Shown here: piece by piece, positions 47,201 to 56,700 of the stretch
Layout of the letters: the number at the start of each line of letters is the position of its first letter
Numbering within the stretch: position 1 is the first letter of the stretch
Source of the DNA: Bugula neritina
Taxonomy: Eukaryota > Bryozoa > Gymnolaemata > Cheilostomatida > Bugulidae
Direction of reading: 5' to 3'
NCBI GenBank assembly: GCA_964035545.1
Contig: OZ037771.1
Location: forward strand, 15,173,789 to 15,237,788
Length of the DNA stretch: 64,000 nucleotides
Made by a program: the position numbers and the translations under genes
Notes under the pieces: generated by a model
The model's input: the letters and a program-made list of their open reading frames with translations, nothing else
Databases searched by the model: none
What the model was told of the DNA's origin: nothing

Positions 47201-50200
47201 CTGTTCGGCCTCGGCCATGTTAGAAATGTCGCCTCCCTCCGAGACTGGACGGCCATTTCCGGGTGTTTCACGACCTCGGTGATGATGCCAACACCACCAA
47301 GAAGGTTAGACTGAGAGTCTGGGTCATTAGCCACTTCGAATAAATCCGACAATACGTCTGGGACATTGGTAACTGCAGTGGAGCCTGCGATAGATAGTAT
47401 ATAGAACTCTGGTTATTATATAGACTGTAGGCAGTGTAGAGAACTCTGGTTATTATATAGACTGCAGGCAGTGTAGAGAACCCTGGTTATTATATAGACT
47501 GTGGGCAGTGTAGAGAACCCTGGTTACTATATAGACTGTAGGCAGTGTAGAGAACTCTGGTTATTTTACATACACTGTGGGCAGTGTAGAGAACTGTGGT
47601 TATTACATACACTGTGGGCAGTGTAGAGATATAACAAAACTCTGAGGTACAAATGCATAGAAATAATGACTCATAAGAAATTCCCGACGTCACACCATCT
47701 GCTAATGTTATAGATACCGGAAGCTTCAGAGTTTAACCCGGAAATCCCGCGATAATCCGGAACTAGTAATAGTAACACTTTCTAAGATGGTGTTTAGTAG
47801 AGCTGTTATTATTTGTCACTCACATATAGCTAGAGGAGGGGAGAGGAGTATATATTATGGTAAGTTGTTTACATTATTATGTAATAAATATATGTATTTT
47901 ATGTGTATATATATGCAATGGAATGCCAACATTAAAGCACTATAGTTTAGCTGAAAGTAGAAATAGCCTGTGTACCTTGAACAAATTGACAGCCAGGTGA
48001 GGATTTTATGTGACGGTCATGTGGTGTTGTCTCATTGTCCCAGTCCCTCAGTCTAACTTTGCAGTAAATACATTCAACCACATCACCATGGCCTACAGAA
48101 TAGCATTGTACTGTGTTACTACATGTGTTACTACAGTGTTACTACATGTGTTACTACATGTGTTACTACATGTGTTACTACATGTGTTACTACATGTGTT
48201 ACTACATGTGTTACTACATGCGCAGTGTTACTATAGCTATAACACGCCACTGAAGTTTAGTATTACTGCTTCGCACACCCCAGTAAGAACTACTATTCTT
48301 GCTGTATTTACATATCACAGTTAAAGTAGGCGGTGCTAACAGCAAATAGAGGCGTGTTTAACTATGCTATGCAGTCGATAGATAACTGGAAGTGAATACA
48401 ACTCCGCACTTGGCATTGCTTTACATCTGCAGCCGCAAAATATCAAACATTATTCTAAAAACAGGCTAGGAAAAAGCATTTTAGACCAAGCTCTACAAGA
48501 GTAAATTTACTGAGAGGCATAGTGAAGGGCTCAACATACATAGGCCTACCAACTCCCAGGCTAATCACATGAAAATGAGTAAATGGAAAATGGAAGATTT
48601 AGTAAATTTTAACTATTGCGCAGTAATTGCATAACTCACATTTACATGCACGGTTATATAATTACTAGCTACAGTTGGCTGCAGATATGGGTGTAGTGTG
48701 AGTTCCTACGCAACCAATAAGCTATTTACGTAGAGCTTTATTACTAAGTTATAATGTGTGAGGCTAGCCTTTGTTATCTTAGCTGCGGTAGGAATATAAG
48801 CCACAGCACACTACTCTAGTGCGTTGTATTATCATCATCGATCTCACCGTACCTAAATGACGAAACAATTATACGGAATATTACTTGGGTATTGCGTAGC
48901 AACTTTCCAATAGAAATGCGTCATGAGTCGGTAGAATGATAAAATTAGTAACTAGTAAGAATGCAATAGCAAAATGCAAAGCTATGAATCATAGTTTTAT
49001 CATAATCCAATTGTTTCATTGAGCAATGTCAACAATATGAATCATCACAAACTTTATAAAACTGCATGGCCTCTACTAATTTTTGTTAGTTATATTTTTG
49101 CTGTTCTAGGATTAGGATGTGAAAAAAGAGGCTGTGCTACACAAGCCTACCTACCTTGATAGACGAAGCCACTGGCCGCCAGCTCTCTAGTGGAGATGTC
49201 AGGTCGAGGCCAGGAGACAAAGGAACGTCTGCGGTTTCTCTCATAGCAGAATTCTGGAAAGCTCTGAGGCTGATCAGGAGGTAAGCTCAGGAGAATGTCG
49301 ATATGATTTTGAGAAATTAGAGACCTAAATGTTCACACATGTATCGTATTAGTCATACTCCACTTGAGAACTCAATGGTTTTTGTCAACTGCACGCTATG
49401 TAGGTCAAATGCAGTAAAAGTTTTTTGGTGTTTGTGTGACCAGCAAATGCAAATGCTGCAAATTTGCTGCTGGCTGGGTGTGACAGACCAACACAGTGGG
49501 AGGCCTATATTTAGCTGTGTTGCAAAATTAGGCATTTTGCATATTTACCACTTCATGATTTGCTATTGACTAGAAGTTCAAATAGAAAACCAAATATTAC
49601 TACAGCTTAGTTACCTAAGATGAGCTTTTTAATTAGCCCAGCCATAAAAGGTGAGTTTTCTAGTGAGTCTAGCTACCAGGTGGGTTTTTTATTGAGCCCG
49701 GCTACACTTAGCGAGGCTTGCAATGACAATGCAAGGAGACAACCTTTAGCTAATCATAAAGGTCAAGGGCAGGTGAAGTTCATTGTCACTCCATCTCATC
49801 ACACTTGAGATCGACTGTGTTGTGTCTAACACCATACCTGGGTGGTCTAACACCACACCTGGGTGGTCTAACACCACACCTGGGTGGTCTAACACCACAC
49901 CTGAAGTGGTCTAACACCATACCTGAGGTTGCAGTGCTTTGCATACAGCCCCTTGATATCAGTATCGTCCGACACACCATCTGTGGAGTTGTCTCGTATC
50001 CTCGACAACGTGACGTTCTGCTGCAGACCAGAGGCCGTCTGCAGCTCTCTGTGAGTCACGGCCACTTCCTCTTCTGTCACAAACGGTACGTTCAGGTCGG
50101 TCAGGTTGTGACTGGCATTGTTATTCAAGAACTGACAGTTTGGAGCAAATGTCTTGTGCCATGCTAGCGGCTGGTGGGTCGGCTGGAGACCTCTGACCTT

Positions 50201-50353
50201 GAGACCACACACCTTGCAATGGAACAAGTTGTGCTCAGAGTCGTACACAAAGCCGGCTAATGCACAAGGTAGGGACGGTGCTGAGGGCTCCCTTACAGTA
50301 CAGGTTCTCAGACGGAAATACTGACTATTGTGGGATTTATTCGAAGTGGCCAT
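35271..50353 (-). CDS. inhibitor-of-apoptosis protein IAP-A (BIR-BIR-BIR-UBA-RING), complete
   Basis: Nine exons in descending order: 50353-49923, 49285-49155, 48092-47976, 47384-47157, 46160-45961, 36981-36859, 36326-36047, 35952-35863 and 35365-35271. Every junction is GT-AG and phase-consistent (1,695 nt, 564 aa). BIR1 in exon 1 has CKVC-x16-H-x6-C. BIR2 (exons 2-3) has SFVSWPRPD and CIYC-x16-H-x6-C. BIR3 (exons 4-5) has ATFLTWP and CFSC with the downstream H and C. Exons 6-7 encode a UBA-like helical region followed by an acidic linker. Exons 8-9 encode a C3HC4 RING (CKVC...LPCGH...CPLCRQ) ending six residues after TVRTTF. The layout matches cIAP/XIAP/DIAP2 proteins, E3 ligases that bind caspases and ubiquitinate signalling partners. 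Intron 5 (9 kb) contains a Gypsy element in the same orientation. Confidence 0.92.
35384..35583. repeat. 50-bp minisatellite, ~4 copies, IAP-A intron 8
   Basis: Units containing gatgacagcgcaatatac and ccttgggcagcaagctacag. They begin within 20 bp of the exon 9 acceptor. Confidence 0.9.
37000..37395. repeat. 34-bp minisatellite, ~11-12 copies, IAP-A intron 5
   Basis: Units ggtaacttacatgtacatac + agtacttactgtga, starting about 20 bp from the exon 6 acceptor. The same repeat occupies the homologous intron of IAP-B at 55815. Confidence 0.95.
37612..37615. repeat. target-site duplication ATAT, left copy
   Basis: Matches ATAT at 45503-45506 next to the other LTR. Confidence 0.7.
37616..38025 (-). 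repeat. 3' LTR of the Gypsy element
   Basis: 410 bp, TG...CA. A minus-strand AATAAA (37707-37702) lies 86 bp before the end and could act as the element's polyadenylation signal. Confidence 0.93.
38026..38036 (-). other. polypurine-like tract
   Basis: On the minus strand, ggcgaggagag abuts the 3' LTR. It is purine-rich with one interruption, as expected for the plus-strand primer. Confidence 0.55.
38272..39468 (-). CDS. accessory ORF3 of the Gypsy element, two exons, Cys/His-rich
   Basis: Exon 1 is 39468-39441 (28 nt, starts ATG) with donor GTAAGT; exon 2 is 39194-38272 with acceptor ctattgcag. The 246-bp intron joins in frame (phase 1), giving about 316 aa. Without splicing, exon 2 has an in-frame TAG just upstream and its first Met is internal. 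The middle contains a zinc-finger-like cluster: CTEC, then HVPQH, CPCG, HHFC, RHQRTRDC, GH. The C-terminus is basic and coiled-coil-like (LSKEQKRATTELAKLQTRLE). It takes the position of env but has no signal peptide or membrane span. I recall similar proteins in other invertebrate Gypsy elements, but the function is unknown. Confidence 0.7.
39709..43895 (-). CDS. pol: Gypsy pol polyprotein (PR-RT-RNaseH-IN), interrupted
   Basis: The frame is open upstream to about 44000. Protease has LLDTGCT. Reverse transcriptase has FCVDYRRLN and the catalytic YLDD. RNase H has DTDASNHNVGAVLS. Integrase has the HHCC finger (HKQAHAG...CEVCQASK), the first Asp in VAVDLVGP and SDQG. A one-base loss in a run of five (plus-strand C's 40731-40735) shifts the frame, and the rest of integrase (ENGVVERN glutamate, C-terminal chromatin-like VGDWVWM part) continues at 40737-40090. 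A TGA at 40092-40090 separates the Pro/Glu-rich tail, which then runs to 39709 and ends with a typical TRAPPSYLKDF-like segment. Relative to the probable gag C-terminus, pol is in the +1 frame. As read, integrase would be truncated. Confidence 0.93.
43798..45035 (-). CDS. gag: Gypsy gag (capsid and CCHC nucleocapsid), with probable frame break
   Basis: The clean frame is 45035-44166 (289 aa). It has a capsid-like region (YHLRAPIFSGEEDVEQFI, typical of Gypsy gag) and a CCHC knuckle (CWGCGSGGHFLRSC). A one-base gain in the C run directly after the knuckle (plus strand G's about 44207-44211) would connect it to a long Pro/Arg-rich frame, 44214-43798, which reads like genuine gag C-terminus (WALKNRFEGLL, DEWEHNRDF). 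I therefore treat the tail as part of gag, broken by a homopolymer indel. The tail overlaps the start of pol by about 200 nt. Confidence 0.8.
45071..45089 (-). promoter_or_regulatory. primer binding site for tRNA-Leu
   Basis: The plus strand reads AATCCCACCGCTGCCACCA, the 3' end of an animal tRNA-Leu (AAG-type) including CCA. The minus-strand complement, one base from the 5' LTR, is the primer site. Confidence 0.85.
45091..45502 (-). repeat. 5' LTR of the Gypsy element
   Basis: 412 bp; all differences from the 3' LTR (three substitutions and a 2-bp indel) fall within 45430-45455. Confidence 0.93.
45503..45506. repeat. target-site duplication ATAT, right copy
   Basis: Matches 37612-37615. 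Confidence 0.7.
46165..46314. repeat. 12-bp minisatellite at the IAP-A exon 5 acceptor, ~12 copies
   Basis: Plus-strand unit tatacacctgag; on the gene strand each unit reads ACTCAGGTGTAT, mimicking the real acceptor ACTGCAG/GTGA. It directly abuts the exon at 46160. Confidence 0.95.
46440..46566. repeat. ATCGTATC-rich minisatellite in IAP-A intron 4
   Basis: Nested repeats of atcatatcatatatcgtatc and ccataccgtattgc. Confidence 0.85.
46895..47140. repeat. ~32-bp minisatellite at IAP-A exon 4 donor side, ~8 copies
   Basis: Units acttatccacccctgtattg + ggggagacta, ending about 15 bp from the donor at 47156. Confidence 0.92.
47395..47635. repeat. ~37-bp minisatellite at IAP-A exon 4 acceptor side, ~6 copies
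   Basis: Units with gactgtaggcagtgtagaga and actctggttattatata, starting about 10 bp from the exon 4 acceptor (47385). Confidence 0.92.
48110..48222. repeat. 12-bp minisatellite (TGTGTTACTACA)n at IAP-A exon 3 acceptor side
   Basis: About nine copies, beginning 18 bp from the acceptor at 48093. Confidence 0.93.
49830..49925. repeat. 21-bp minisatellite containing the IAP-A exon 1 donor
   Basis: About five units. On the gene strand each holds CAGGTRTGGTGTTAGAC, with GT at 49922, 49900, 49879, 49858 and 49837; the first is the phase-correct donor. Confidence 0.9.
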
Positions 50354-52169
50354 GACCTCTGGCTCATCTCAGATCAATCCTAACTTCTGTCGCGCGTCCA
50401 TATCGAGGAAAATTCATCTTGACTTTTCTCTGCAAAGTGATTTTAAACAGCCAGCTGTTGTAAAACAGCAAGAAATAACAATTGCTGCTCCACTTAGCAA
50501 TAGTTAGTTGAGAAATAAACATCATAGTTGAAGAAGGGTTAGCCATAAATGAATATTTGATTATCTCATTTACATATAACAATAAAAAGAAACTAAAATA
50601 ATAAGAGTAAAAATAATTTTACAATTTTAGACAACTCACCATTTTGCAAGCTCTACTAGTAGTATAATAGCTGCAAGTTGCTTTTGCAGCTACATAGGTA
50701 TATAGTGTACATGCACAGTAATTATAATTATGACTAACTGGATTTTCCCCAACTGTAGCTGTAGATTCTAAAGCTAGATCTACTTTTATTGTGGGATGAA
50801 CGTGACCAAATCAGAGCAGTGCATAATAGTTGCTAGTAGCTACTCCTAAGGGGTAACAACTTCCTCATTGGAACAACTTGTACTGCAGTAGAAAACATTG
50901 CCCCAAGTTCGCTTATGCACAGTACAGCTTTCAATTTCACCAGTTTTCTAAAGCCGCCTAAAGTTCGTCTCATTGATGAAGTCTACTCACACACCACAGA
51001 GCATTGCTCTCTGCCTTATGTTTAGCATAGAAAAGATGCCTTAGCAGAGAGAATAAAAATACTGTGTTTTTGTACCACTTTCTTGGCTCTACAACAACCT
51101 GTAAAGAAGGAAGCAATACATACGACTGTTTACAAATAGAGCACATAAAGGACTTATAGAAAGACTCAATGTTATTAGTCATTTTAGTATTAGTAAACTG
51201 CACTCAGCTTGCTGCAAGCACTAAAAGTAGTATAAAGCTGTAACTGTCCTCATTTGCTCAGCTCTAAAGCACTCTATGCAGTTTTGAGTTACACAAATAT
51301 CGTGTCACAAACTCCATTGACGAGTTATGGTTATCATAATGATTAAACAATTACTTTTACCACTGCAGTATTACAGTGTATAATTATATTATATGTGGGC
51401 ATGCAGCAAGTGACAGCTTGTGCAATTTATTCATCTGTTGCAAATGCTTTCTTAGAAATGAAATTGAATAAGTACTCACCTTTATTTATGAAACCATTTA
51501 CCATTGTATATCCTTTAGTAGTTAGCTGCAAACGTAAAGCTAGCTTACCTACTTTGCTTGAGCTAGGGCAGATGTTTACAGTAAGGAGTTATAACTATAA
51601 CCCATTTAGTTTAGTGTACTGCTTATTGAACAAGAAAATTTATTGGAACTAATTCTCTTGATATACTTCATCTGCATTTATGACCAAACTTTCTCCTATT
51701 GGTTTTTTTCCCAGCAATATTGACAGCTTCAGAACTGACTAGGAATAATTACCATGGTAACAACAGTAGCCGTAGTAACCTGGCTTTGTTGACATCTACA
51801 ATGCTTTTATTGAGGTAGAGCGTGTTCCTCATAGTTAACCTCTTTAGTCATTCTATTATAGTTTTCTCCACTGCTAGAGTAGTTAAGTAGTAGAATTTAT
51901 ATGCATGGTATACTAAAGACAACTTTAAGAGTTCCACTTCCAGCAATATCAATAATATAAACAAACTTATAAAATATTACAATAATACTTTGTAAATATT
52001 ATACAGTGATTTTAGTACGTTTCATGTATTATTGTATGAATAATGCTGGGTAGTTTAGGGCATTCAATACCAATGTGCATATAGATTGACAAAATGATCT
52101 CAATAATGCAAAGGAATACTATATAGGATAGCAGGTTTTTGGGACCAATTTTAGAGTCTGAATTTACTT

Positions 52170-52292
52170 TGGAATATGAACTTGCTTTAAGGCCTGGAAC
52201 CACTTTAGGGGTGGACGTACTTCAGTGCCTGGACTTTTATTGTCGACTTACTTTAAGACCTGGACTTACTTTAAGACTTGGACTTACTTTAG
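52170..52292. repeat. ~20-bp minisatellite
   Basis: Imperfect units of ggacttactttaagacctgg, about five copies. Confidence 0.75.
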
Positions 52293-52554
52293 GGCAACTG
52301 GTGTAAAGAGGAACAGCTTGGTAAACAGAGTGATTGTCAATTTATTAGATATTTGAACAAGCAGCTAGCTATCACAAACCAGTACAAGCCATGTTCTAGA
52401 AAGGCAGCAGAAGAAGCAGCACAACATACAAGTCTTGAACAATGGTACAGTTACTACTACAAGACACATGTGTATATACAAAATGTACAGTATATATAAT
52501 AATATACAATACATACATATTTTATATTATTATATCTACAAGTATACATTTTAC

Positions 52555-52705
52555 ATACACACATACAGTATACAGTATAACATAAACACGTACAGCCTAC
52601 AATGTAACATACATAAACACATACAGTATACAATGTAACATACATAAACACATACAGTATACAATGTAACATACATAAACACATACAGTATACAATGAAA
52701 CGCAC
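52555..52705. repeat. 29-bp minisatellite
   Basis: About five units of acataaacacatacagtata + caatgtaac. Confidence 0.9.
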
Positions 52706-52934
52706 ATAAGCGCACAGTATAAAATTAACTGGTGCTTACACAAATGATAAATAGAAGGCAGATCTTCAATTGGCAGTGATTAAATAACACATGGACTGTC
52801 GTAGAATAGTTTATAGTCCTAATTATGCATGAGATGTTACGAACTAGGGCTAGATGCAAGTAAACTGATGAGATGAACAATTTCTTACAAAAAAACTCTG
52901 AAACTATTTTTACATAACAATGCTTTACATATTA

Positions 52935-53035
52935 TAGTATTGTTCTATGATACTGTTATATGGTACTGTTATACGGTACTGTTATATGATACTGTTATAT
53001 GATACTGTTATATGGTATTTTCATGTGGTACTGAC
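52935..53035. repeat. 13-14-bp repeat
   Basis: Units atactgttatatg, about seven copies. Confidence 0.85.
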
Positions 53036-53140
53036 CTATTGTATTCCCATATTATCATAGCTGAGCTGCATGACTAGGGTGTAACTGAAAAGGGGACAGT
53101 TGCAGCTAGCAACTATTGGAAGGTGGGAGTTAGGTAACAA

Positions 53141-53302
53141 TTCACTAAGGCTACAGACTTGTGAGTCCCTAAGGCTACAGACTTGTGAGTCCCTAAGGCT
53201 ACAGACTTGTGAGTCCCTAAGGCTACAGACTTGTGAGTCCCTAAGGCTACAGACTTGTGAGTCCCTAAGGCTACAGACTTGTGAGTCCCTAAGGCTACAA
53301 AT
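53141..53302. repeat. 24-bp minisatellite, ~6.5 copies
   Basis: Near-perfect units ctaaggctacagacttgtga + gtcc. An open frame (LRLQTCES)n crosses it but has no exon context. Confidence 0.93.
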
Positions 53303-53771
53303 TAGTGTGTAAAGAAACTTGGAATCAGATATTTAAACAAGTTCAATCTCAATCTTTCATATTACCAATAAATTTGAAAATCAATATGTGGTTAGAAATG
53401 GGAAAAATTACAGGGGTGTATAGTGCAGGAGAGTATAATGCAGGGGGTATGGGGTACAGGGAGCCGTGAGTATAGTAGTGAACAGGTAATAAGCAGGTAG
53501 TAAGCAGGTAATGGAAATACAGCATGTAATGCTAGCATCAGAAAGAAATGGCTAGGAATATTGTACTATATAGCAACAAGACTGAGCTAGACACTAAGTC
53601 CTAGGTCTAGAGTACGGGTGGGGGGGGCACATCTGCTGGCTAATCCGGAGTTCCAGGTTCAATTATCTGCAGTGTATAACATCAGACAGGGCAGAGTGGA
53701 GTGCTGCCTGCGCGACATCAAGCAGGTCGAAGGTCGCCGCCAAGTGTGACTGTCACATCACAGGTGTGAGA

Positions 53772-56700
53772 CTACAGCTTGTCCAGGTAAGCTCTCACGG
53801 TCCCCTTGACGTCCTGACGACAGAGAGGGCACTGTACCATGGCCGGGGCACAGGACGGACAGCAAACTGGAAGAGAATAAACCAGATTACTAGCATATCA
53901 TATAAGTATGTACAGTATTACCAGAGTACATGTAGTATAGAGACAGTATTACCAGGGTACACGTAGTATAGAGACAGTATTACCAGGGTAAATGTAGTAT
54001 AGAGACAGTATTACCAGGGTACACGTAGTATAGAGACAGTATTACCAGGGTAAATGTAGTATAGAGACAGTATTACCAGGGTACGTGTAGTATAGAGACA
54101 GTATTACCAGGGTACATGTAGTATAGAGACAGTATTACCAGGGTACGTGTAGTATAGAGACAGTATTACCAGGGTACATGTAGTATAGAGACAGTATTAC
54201 CAGGGTACACGTAGTATAGAGACAGTATTACCAGGGTACACGTAGTATAGAGACAGTATTACCAGGGTACACGTAGTATAGAGACAGTATTACCAGGGTA
54301 CATGTAGTATAGAGAGAGCGTTACATCTTACCCATATGCCCACAGGGCAGGAAAGCTATCCCCACCACAGCATCCATACATATTTTACACATCAGTTGCA
54401 ACTTCATAGCCTTTGCCATTTCTAAAATGATGTCAGATTTGTTAAGACAAACAGAAAGAGCCAAGTGGACTAGCAATCACTTGAGATGAAAAAGGGCAGG
54501 AGACTCACCCACAGGGTCGCCAGGAAGAGGGGGTGTGGCCACTCGCTGGCCACTAGTAGATGGTCCGGACCTAAGTTCCGGACCATCCCGAGCAGCCGGC
54601 CCTCCTGTGGCGCCCATCTGGAGATCCTGCGTCTCGGAGCGAGGCGTGCCCAGAGTGACGTCGGTAGAGGGGAGAGAACCCTCTCTGGTTTCTGCTGCTG
54701 CTGGTGCCGCTTCTGGTGGAGGTCTCGGTTCACTGACGACAGTAGGGGGAGGGGGTTCACTCTCAATAGCCTGTCGCACTCGCGTCAAATCCTCGTCGTC
54801 ACTCCTCTTCTTAAGAATGGCCCGGACGAGGTCGGCTGTGTTCATGAAGTCATTTCCTCCGTACTACAACCACCCAACATATTGCTACTACTAGTAGTAC
54901 ATAACTACTAGTAGTACTCAACTAGTAGTAGTACTAGTACCACTACTAGTGGAGAATATAACAAGCACTACTACTCAGTATGAGTATAGTACTAGTACTA
55001 CTACTCAGCATGAGTGTAGTACTAGTACTACCACTGAGTATACATGAGTATAGTACTAGTACTACACTCAATCAGTAACAACACACTAAACGAGACAGAT
55101 CGTGGAGACATTGACGAGCCGAAAAAAGTTAGTAAACACGGTTCGGGTGAAAACATCACCGAATGTTAACTCTAACGGTTTTTGTAACAGCGCGTTTTAT
55201 CGAAGGCCTTCGATTGTATTAGACCGAGTTTATTTAACCCCATTAGCTAATAGCCCAATTAAACAGCAATAGACCAGAAGCAGAATAGCTTAAGATCATG
55301 TTGCGTGACGTGAAGAGGGTAGGTCTGGAGGGTGCAACTTAGTCTCACTAACTTCTTACTGAAAGAAGATAACAGCACATGGTTACCATAACGCATTGGT
55401 TGGTTAGTAACAGAGTGAACAGAGTAAAGTGATACAGGTTACAGGAGAGCACAACTACTGCCCACACATTGTACTACAGCTGGAGGTCACATATTAAGAA
55501 TACACAGCTGGATGTCACGCAAGCTGAGTAGACTGAGAGTGTCACAACATTTAGTCATCTAACATTTAACTGAAACTCATGCTAATATATTTTTGACAAC
55601 ACAGTAAACTTCTATAGCCTAGGTACCAGCACTAGACCATGAGAAGAAAGGGACGACCCCCTCCACACCCTAACCTTGATGTTTAGAATGAGAGCTGCTC
55701 TAACATCTTCTCTCCTGTAGGCAGGGTCTGTCATATCCAGTACTGCCTGCGCAGCTGGACTGTCCATTCTGGGTCTCAGCATTCTGGTCGTGACAATCTG
55801 GAGGAGAGAATGAGTAACTTACATGTACATACAGTACTTACTGCGAGGTAACTTACATGTACATACAGTACTTACTGTGAGGTAACTTACCCATACATAC
55901 AGTACTTACTGTGAGGTAACTTACATATACATACAGTACTTACTGTGAGATAACTTACATGTACATACAGTACTTACTGTGAGATAGATATGAAGTAACA
56001 GCTTACGTTGATGACAGGTTCTTTGGCTGGCACCACGTATCTGCCGTGCTCCTCTATGACATCATTTATGAAGTCGTGACCTTTCTCTCGAATCAGCAGC
56101 TGACAGTTCGGGGATTGTCTGGCGTGTCTCACCCAAATATTCTCTACCGTCGTCCAGTTTGACATTTCTACGCCACACGAGAAGCAGCACACCGTATCCC
56201 CTTCACCTGCAGTATACACCTGAGTATACACCTGAGTGTACACCTGAGTATACACCTGCAGTGTGAGAATACACATTGAAATGAAAAGGCCAAGTCATGC
56301 ATAGCGGGAGGGGGGCCTCACACCCGCCACCTACCTAAATAGAATAGCTTAGCCTCTATCATCTCAGCGGCCATCTTCCTGTTGGTGCGGGGCCAGGTAA
56401 GGAAGGTGGCCTCTCTCCTAGAGTCGACAGCGAGCTGGGGGTGTTTGGTGGTGTCGGTGATGATGCCGAGGTCCTGGGAGATCTGCCTGTCAGCGCTAGG
56501 GAGGATACTCTCAGCGTCATCAAACAGCTCGCTCATGAAGTCGGGGATATTGAGCACGGTACGCGACCCTGGGAATAAGTATTCGCTAGCATCTAGTATA
56601 GTCAGTATTCTGAATATGAGGAGTTGCTTTCTCACAGGAATGCTGAATGTACTGAAGAAACATTCTAAATATTTTGTGTTGTTAGCACAGAATAATGTAA

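Larger units (their letters stand above)
50354..53771. other. intergenic region between IAP-A (5' end) and IAP-B (3' end)
   Basis: It should hold the IAP-A promoter, though no clear TATA is seen near 50360-50450. Otherwise it is AT-rich with minisatellites, listed separately. No additional exon could be supported. Confidence 0.5.

Noticed and set aside
53100-53312. (LRLQTCES)n open frame
   Set aside because: Product of a 24-bp minisatellite; no signal peptide, splice partner or conserved domain.
35384-54312. Regular spaced repeats that could suggest a CRISPR-like array
   Set aside because: They are direct head-to-tail minisatellites without unique spacers, inside introns of animal genes.
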